A stretch of DNA of 6,560 bases from Candidatus Kapaibacterium sp. (GTDB lineage Bacteria > Bacteroidota > Ignavibacteria > Kapaibacteriales > UBA2268), in the NCBI GenBank assembly GCA_030835065.1, contig JAUQWR010000613.1, forward strand, positions 1-6,560, in the 5' to 3' direction. The position numbers were made by a program, and so were the translations under genes. The notes below the pieces were generated by a model. That model made no database searches. It was not told where the DNA came from and was given only the letters and a program-made list of their open reading frames with translations. Every line of letters begins with the position of its first letter. Within the stretch, counting starts at the first letter, position 1. Shown here in pieces: positions 1 through 3,864 of the stretch.

Positions 1-1
1 C

Positions 2-64
2 AAGATTATCGAAACTGATTTCAAGAAACCTCCTTTTATTACTAGTCCTGTTAGCTCAAACTAA
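2..64 (+). CDS. 3' end of an unidentified protein gene (partial)
   Basis: The first bases read as an open frame that ends at TAA (62-64). It gives a 20-residue tail, K-I-I-E-T-D-F-K-K-P-P-F-I-T-S-P-V-S-S-N. The codons (AAG, ATT, GAA, CCT, ACT) resemble those of the downstream genes. The stop lies 19 bases before a strong terminator hairpin, which is where the end of a transcription unit would be expected. The tail is too short to identify a family, and I do not recognise it. Two alternatives exist. Frame 3 is also open here, but it runs straight through the terminator. On the minus strand, an AAAGGAGG stretch sits just before a possible TTG start near base 23. The C-terminal reading on the + strand is preferred, with limited confidence. 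Confidence 0.42.
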   Translation, partial: KIIETDFKKPPFITSPVSSN

Positions 65-83
65 TATTAAAAAAGAATATAAT

Positions 84-122
84 AAAAAAGTGGTGGCAAA
101 ATTACTTGTCATCACTTTTTTT
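84..122 (+). terminator. Rho-independent terminator of the upstream gene
   Basis: A 16-bp stem pairs bases 84-99 with 106-121 (A6-GTGGTGGCAA against TTGTCATCAC-T6). It contains two G-T wobbles and a 6-base loop (AATTAC), and seven Ts (116-122) follow. Because the stem begins with six As, the mirror image also carries a T run, so it could terminate in either direction. It separates the gene at the left edge from the solenoid-protein gene. Confidence 0.85.
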
Positions 123-163
123 ATATACTATATGAATGTTGATAAATATTATTTTAGAAATAC

Positions 164-194
164 TTTACAATTTCAATTAAATAGGTTAATTTTG
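164..194 (+). promoter_or_regulatory. Candidate Bacteroidota-type promoter of the solenoid-protein gene
   Basis: TAATTTTG at 187-194 matches the TAnnTTTG -7 box known from Bacteroidota primary-sigma promoters. TTTA at 164-167, 19 bases upstream, is a one-mismatch candidate for the TTTG -33 box. The identical octamer lies in front of the tRNA gene at 3611. The predicted leader before the ATG at 240 is about 40 bases. The match is made by eye in AT-rich DNA, so a chance hit is possible. Confidence 0.5.
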
Positions 195-239
195 CTTTTT
201 GGTGTATTGTAAAATCCAATATCATAGGATTTTAAATTG

Positions 240-3017
240 ATGTTAAGAAAAATATTAGTGTTTGTTGGGTTGTTAATTGTAGCTACCTCATTGAAAGCAC
301 AATCAATTACGAATAATAACATTCGTACGATCGATTCTATATTGAAAGTGAATAATTTATCTTTTAATGACTTTTGGATGCCCAACGATATAGTCGATGA
401 AGATAAACTAAGACTTAAAATAATAAACGAATTTTTCTCGAATCCAAGCAAAGCTGTTAGTTTTGTAGATACTTACAAGCAATTAGCTGAAAGAATTAGT
501 TATAAAATACCAATTGAATTCTTAAATGTAATAATTGATGACTATAATTATAAACCAATACAGATTGTAGAATTCAATAATAATTTGCCTTATAAATATA
601 TCAACGAATATTACGGTATCAATATAGATTCTGTCTCAAACATTATTACAGGGCTTTTTGCAAAGCAATATATCGGAGCGATTGCTCAATATATTACAAT
701 GACTGAAAATGATGAGTGGCTAAATGATAATGATGACTATAAGTTTCTGATAAATAATCTGGATTCATTATTCTTTATTATTGAAAAAACGAAAGATAAA
801 GATGCTTATGATTCCTATTTTAAGAATAAAGAAGATGCTAATAAATATAAAACATTATTATCAATTGGTGCAAAATTTAACAAATCAAAATCATTTTCAT
901 TTTCTTATTCTTTATATAATTATCTGAATTATTTGAAGCAATTAGCTAATAAGAATTATGATTTATTGAAAGATAGTCTTAAAACAGTTGAATTTACTAC
1001 TCCTTATGGTAAAATTGCAATTGGTGGTACTGAAGATAATATTTATATTGGCGATTATTTGATGATTGTTGATATTGGTGGAAACGATAAATATTTTTTA
1101 TCTAATGTATCAAAGCGTCAAATATCAAAAACACCATCGAGATTTATTATTGATTATACTGGAAATGATATATATTATGCTAAAGATTTCTCATTAGGCG
1201 GTGCATTTTTAGGTACCAACATTTTAATTGACTATTCTGGTGATGATTCTTATAATGCTGGTAATTTATCACTTGGATCAGCAATTTTTGGCACAGGAAT
1301 TCTGCATGATCTCTCAGGTAACGATATTTACAGAGGAGCTCAATTCACTCAAGGTGCTGCAACATTTGGAATAGGATTGCTAATCGATGAAAATGGCAAT
1401 GATGAATATTATTCAGAAGCATTTTCTCAAGGTTTTGGTGGTACTAAAGGTTTTGGTATGCTTTTAGACAAAAATGGAAACGATAAATATAATTCTGGTA
1501 TAAATTCAAAAAACATTCAAACTTCAAGTACTTATACTCAAGGTGCTGCCACAGGATTTAACGATTATATTTCCGGCGGAATGGGCTTCCTTTTCGATCT
1601 TAAAGGCAATGATTTGTATAAATCGGAAGGACGAAGCCAATCTTCAGCTAATTGGTTTTCGGTTGCTGCACTCATAGACGACGAAGGCGATGATAAGTAT
1701 TATGCTGGTAGTCTGAGCCAATCTTCAGCATCCAATTATAGCTTTTCTGTATTGATTGATAAATCAGGAAATGATGTTTTATTAAGTAATTTCCATTCTT
1801 TAGCAGCTTCGGTCAATTATAGCTCTTCATGGGTTTTAAATGATTCAGGTAATGATAAATATTATTCTGGAGTATTATCTTTCGGCTCAGCACAAAATGG
1901 TGCTAATGCAATTTTTGCTGATTTCAATGGCAACGATGTTTATTCAGTGCCCGAAAGAAATTTATCTTTTGGTTATGTTGATACTAATTTTGCATATTCT
2001 ATGCCTGCATTGTTTTTTGACAGAATTGGCAACGATGTTTATTCAGATTTTCTTGATAATAGTTCTATCATCAAAAAAGGCAATGAAGGATATTTTATTG
2101 ATAGTAAAAACGATGAAGAACCTGAAAAATCTCCTGCTAAAGAAATTACTCAGATAGCTACTTCTACTCAAAATATTGATAGTTTATATATAGAAGCAAT
2201 TGGTTTTGGTAGTCTAAGGCAGTATTCGAAATCGGCTAAGCAAAAAATTGCATCTCTCAAAGATGCTGCTATTAAATACCTGGATAAAAAAATTGAAAAA
2301 GCTAAGAATTATGAATTAAAAGCTATCAAAGATATATACAATTCTGTAAAACTTATCGACTCAGTATATATTACAAAAGCAACAAAAGAGTTGCTTTTGA
2401 GCGACAATCGCAAAAAAATATGCTTAGGATTGGATATTATTGCAGATAATAGAATAATAGGATTGAGCAAACATACTGCAGATTTGGCAGAAAGCAACGA
2501 TTGGATGATTAGAACCAGAGCAATCAATGCACTTGGCGAAATGCTTGCCAGCCCTTATATGAAGTTACTCGAGAATAAACTTAAAGATCCTAATCCTGTG
2601 GTTGCAGCAAAAGCAGTAGAAGCTATAGTGCGGATATTCCCGGATTCAGTTTTTGATATTATCAAAATTCCATTAAATGATGAAAGATTAATGGTGAGAA
2701 ATGCTGCAATCAAATCATTTGAAAAATATAAAAGAGAATCGCCCGAATTGTTGTTTGCATTGTTGAATGCAGAATGTGATAAAGATTTTAAGCTTCAACA
2801 ATTAGATTTATATCTTAATATTGATATGGATAAAGACCAAGCTAAGAGATTTACAAAAACAATTTTAAGCTTGGATCAAGAAATGCGAGAGGAAATATAT
2901 AATCGCTTGTTGGAAAATCAGCCTGAGTATTGGAAGTTTATGAAAAAAGATATTATAAAGGGTGAAAAACAATCTGATTTGAAAAATCTATTTAAAAAAG
3001 GAAAGAAAAATGCCTAA
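240..3017 (+). CDS. Exported GND-repeat (beta-solenoid-like) protein with C-terminal HEAT-like repeats
   Basis: The protein has 925 residues and unknown function. The start is ATG at 240; an in-frame TTG at 237 directly before it is less likely, and AGGA at 226-229 is a fair ribosome-binding site. Residues 1-20 form a signal peptide: L-R-K, then a hydrophobic core (ILVFVGLLIVA), then L-K-A with Q-S following. The product should therefore leave the cytoplasm. Residues ~21-270 are a helical region I do not recognise. Residues ~275-603 hold about 12 copies of a 26-27-residue unit with core hydrophobic-hydrophobic-D-x-x-G-N-D-x-Y and a second conserved patch, (F/L)-S-(Q/L)-(G/S)-x-A. This probably forms a parallel beta-solenoid. 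Residues ~640-900 are helical and charged. Residues ~743-840 contain three HEAT-like units (W-M-I-R-T-R-A-I-N-A-L-G; P-V-V-A-A-K-A-V-E-A-I; L-M-V-R-N-A-A-I-K-S-F). The tail is lysine-rich. I see no type IX secretion sorting domain, lipobox cysteine or enzyme motif. A scaffold or binding role in the periplasm or at the surface is inferred from architecture only. The 3' end overlaps gmk by 8 bases. Confidence 0.9.
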   Translation: MLRKILVFVGLLIVATSLKAQSITNNNIRTIDSILKVNNLSFNDFWMPNDIVDEDKLRLKIINEFFSNPSKAVSFVDTYKQLAERISYKIPIEFLNVIIDDYNYKPIQIVEFNNNLPYKYINEYYGINIDSVSNIITGLFAKQYIGAIAQYITMTENDEWLNDNDDYKFLINNLDSLFFIIEKTKDKDAYDSYFKNKEDANKYKTLLSIGAKFNKSKSFSFSYSLYNYLNYLKQLANKNYDLLKDSLKTVEFTTPYGKIAIGGTEDNIYIGDYLMIVDIGGNDKYFLSNVSKRQISKTPSRFIIDYTGNDIYYAKDFSLGGAFLGTNILIDYSGDDSYNAGNLSLGSAIFGTGILHDLSGNDIYRGAQFTQGAATFGIGLLIDENGNDEYYSEAFSQGFGGTKGFGMLLDKNGNDKYNSGINSKNIQTSSTYTQGAATGFNDYISGGMGFLFDLKGNDLYKSEGRSQSSANWFSVAALIDDEGDDKYYAGSLSQSSASNYSFSVLIDKSGNDVLLSNFHSLAASVNYSSSWVLNDSGNDKYYSGVLSFGSAQNGANAIFADFNGNDVYSVPERNLSFGYVDTNFAYSMPALFFDRIGNDVYSDFLDNSSIIKKGNEGYFIDSKNDEEPEKSPAKEITQIATSTQNIDSLYIEAIGFGSLRQYSKSAKQKIASLKDAAIKYLDKKIEKAKNYELKAIKDIYNSVKLIDSVYITKATKELLLSDNRKKICLGLDIIADNRIIGLSKHTADLAESNDWMIRTRAINALGEMLASPYMKLLENKLKDPNPVVAAKAVEAIVRIFPDSVFDIIKIPLNDERLMVRNAAIKSFEKYKRESPELLFALLNAECDKDFKLQQLDLYLNIDMDKDQAKRFTKTILSLDQEMREEIYNRLLENQPEYWKFMKKDIIKGEKQSDLKNLFKKGKKNA
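1062..2045 (+). repeat. Tandem coding repeat array, ~12 units of 78-81 bp (GND-x-Y motif)
   Basis: The Gly codon of each G-(N/D)-D triplet begins at 1080, 1161, 1239, 1317, 1395, 1476, 1605, 1686, 1767, 1848, 1929 and 2028. Most spacings are 78 or 81 bases (26 or 27 codons). The exceptions are 129 bases between units 6 and 7 and 99 bases between units 11 and 12. A degenerate 13th copy (K-N-D-E) is near 2106. Units 3 and 8 carry G-D-D in place of G-N-D. Some DNA identity remains: a 14-base word, AGCCAATCTTCAGC, occurs at 1635 and again exactly 81 bases later at 1716. Another, ACTCAAGGTGCTGC, occurs at 1347 and 1536. This indicates growth by internal duplication followed by divergence. Confidence 0.88.
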
Positions 3018-3576
3018 TAATAAAAGATTGATTGTTATATCAGCTCCAAGTGGCGGAGGAAAGTCTGTTGTTTCTAGATATTTGCTATCCAAATATCCTA
3101 AATCACGATTTTCTATTTCTGCAACAACCAGACAAATGCGTCCGGGTGAAGCAAATGGAAAAGATTATTTCTTTCTTAGTCATGATGAATTTAAGTCAAG
3201 AATTGATAAAGGCGATCTAGTAGAATTCGAAGAAATATTTGGTAATTTCTACGGTACACTTAAAAGTGAAATAGAAAAAGCAATGAATGATGGCTCTATC
3301 CTTTTGTTTGATATTGACGTTAAAGGTGCTTTTTCGATTAAAAAAGCTTTTCCTGAAGATAGTTTGTTGATTTTCTTAGCTCCAAAGAGCATTGAAGTTT
3401 TGGAAGAACGATTACGTGGAAGAGGCACAGAAACTGAAGAACAAATTAAAAAACGATTAGCACGCTCAGAAATGGAGATAAAACTTGCTAAGGATTTTGA
3501 TTATATTGTAGTAAATGATTTGCTCGAAGATACATTTAAAAAAATGGATGAAATCATGGAAAAACATGTTCAGTAA
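3010..3576 (+). CDS. gmk: Guanylate kinase (GMP kinase)
   Basis: Cytosolic enzyme that phosphorylates GMP to GDP using ATP, an essential step in guanine nucleotide supply and recycling. The length of 188 residues is typical. The P-loop is A-P-S-G-G-G-K-S (residues 12-19). The GMP-binding segment is S-A-T-T-R-Q-M-R-P-G-E (37-47), with R41 and R44 as the expected phosphate-contacting arginines, then Y53, E72 and Y81-G-T. D101-I-D-V-K-G-A matches the conserved D-(I/V)-D-V-(Q/K)-G segment. The lid carries R134, R-G-R-G (136-139) and R149. No key residue is missing. The ATG at 3010 lies inside the end of the preceding gene (8-base overlap). AAGGA at 2998-3002 is its ribosome-binding site, 7 bases before the ATG. 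Expression is therefore probably coupled to translation of the solenoid-protein gene. No clear terminator follows, so transcripts may read through to the hairpin after the tRNA. Confidence 0.97.
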   Translation: MPNNKRLIVISAPSGGGKSVVSRYLLSKYPKSRFSISATTRQMRPGEANGKDYFFLSHDEFKSRIDKGDLVEFEEIFGNFYGTLKSEIEKAMNDGSILLFDIDVKGAFSIKKAFPEDSLLIFLAPKSIEVLEERLRGRGTETEEQIKKRLARSEMEIKLAKDFDYIVVNDLLEDTFKKMDEIMEKHVQ

Positions 3577-3587
3577 ACAAATTCATA

Positions 3588-3618
3588 TTGGAAAACTGAA
3601 TAAATTTCATTAATTTTG
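3588..3618 (+). promoter_or_regulatory. Candidate Bacteroidota-type promoter of tRNA-Pro
   Basis: TTG at 3588-3590 and TAATTTTG at 3611-3618 are separated by 20 bases, which fits the TTG / TAnnTTTG spacing of Bacteroidota primary-sigma promoters. The mature tRNA begins 13 bases after the box, leaving room for a short 5' leader trimmed by RNase P. This is the best promoter match in the window. Confidence 0.65.
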
Positions 3619-3631
3619 TAGTCTAAAGGTA

Positions 3632-3707
3632 CGGCGTGTAGCGCAGCCCGGTTTAGCGCACTACTTTGGGGTAGTAGGGGTCGCTGGTTCGAATCCAGTC
3701 ACGCCGA
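3632..3707 (+). tRNA. tRNA-Pro, anticodon GGG
   Basis: A complete 76-base cloverleaf. The acceptor stem CGGCGTG (3632-3638) pairs perfectly with CACGCCG (3700-3706), and A3707 is the discriminator base. The D arm is GCGC/GCGC with GG in the loop. The anticodon stem CTACT/AGTAG closes the loop TTGGGGT, with GGG at 3668-3670 followed by G37. The T arm is GCTGG/CCAGT around TTCGAAT. The first acceptor pair C1-G72 and A73 are characteristic of bacterial proline tRNAs. The 3' CCA is not encoded (bases 3708-3710 are CAG), so it must be added enzymatically. Anticodon GGG reads CCC and CCU; CCT is a common proline codon in the neighbouring genes. Confidence 0.96.
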
Positions 3708-3713
3708 CAGATT

Positions 3714-3748
3714 AAAGCTTCTATAAATTAGATTTATGGAAGCTTTTT
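3714..3748 (+). terminator. Rho-independent terminator after tRNA-Pro
   Basis: A 15-bp stem pairs 3714-3728 (AAAGCTTCTATAAAT) with 3732-3746, with one T-G wobble and a 3-base loop (TAG). The right arm ends in a five-T run (3744-3748). It lies 6 bases after the mature tRNA end. It would end the tRNA transcript and any read-through from the upstream gmk operon, and it insulates the PAS gene. Confidence 0.88.
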
Positions 3749-3822
3749 AAATTTATTATGAATATAGAATTAAATTTTGGCAAGCCTATATTATTCTAAA
3801 AATATATATTAATTCAATCGTT

Positions 3823-3830
3823 TCATTTTG
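3823..3830 (+). promoter_or_regulatory. Possible promoter -7 box of the PAS gene
   Basis: TCATTTTG differs from the TAnnTTTG box by one base and lies 34 bases before the ATG at 3865. I see no convincing -33 TTTG at 19-21 bases upstream; TTTG at 3776-3779 is too far away to partner it. The gene follows a terminator, so some promoter must lie in 3749-3864, and this is the best candidate there. Confidence 0.3.
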
Positions 3831-3864
3831 TACATAAATGATCATTAAGAAGGATAGATGATTA

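Noticed and set aside
3..212. A leucine-rich open frame in frame 3 running from the left edge to TAA at 210-212.
   Set aside because: It passes straight through the strong terminator hairpin at 84-122 and the promoter region. The leucine run arises from CTC/CTT/TTA codons that are out of frame with a better coding reading, so it is probably chance openness in AT-rich DNA.
237..239. TTG immediately before ATG as the start of the solenoid protein.
   Set aside because: The ATG at 240 is the stronger start, has a suitable AGGA spacing, and leaves the signal peptide intact.
1062..2045. RTX toxin-type calcium-binding nonapeptide repeats.
   Set aside because: The period is 26-27 residues instead of 9, the G-G-x-G-x-D core is missing, and the protein has a Sec-type signal peptide instead of a C-terminal type I secretion signal.
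1840..2157. A 105-codon open frame in another frame inside the GND repeats.
   Set aside because: It lies wholly within the repeat region and mirrors its periodic composition. It has no ribosome-binding site and no recognisable product.
3566..3600. Possible terminator for gmk from the TTCAGT / ACTGAA inverted repeat around its stop codon.
   Set aside because: The stem is only 6 bp with a 20-base loop and no T run follows. It overlaps the gmk stop and the tRNA promoter region.
3632..3748. tRNA-Pro as the attachment site of an integrated element.
   Set aside because: The tRNA is intact and directly followed by its own terminator. No integrase gene or second copy of the tRNA 3' end is seen in the window.
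3837..3846. Perfect 10-base palindrome AATGATCATT just before the PAS gene, as an operator.
   Set aside because: Short AT-rich palindromes are common by chance here, and no second copy is seen nearby.
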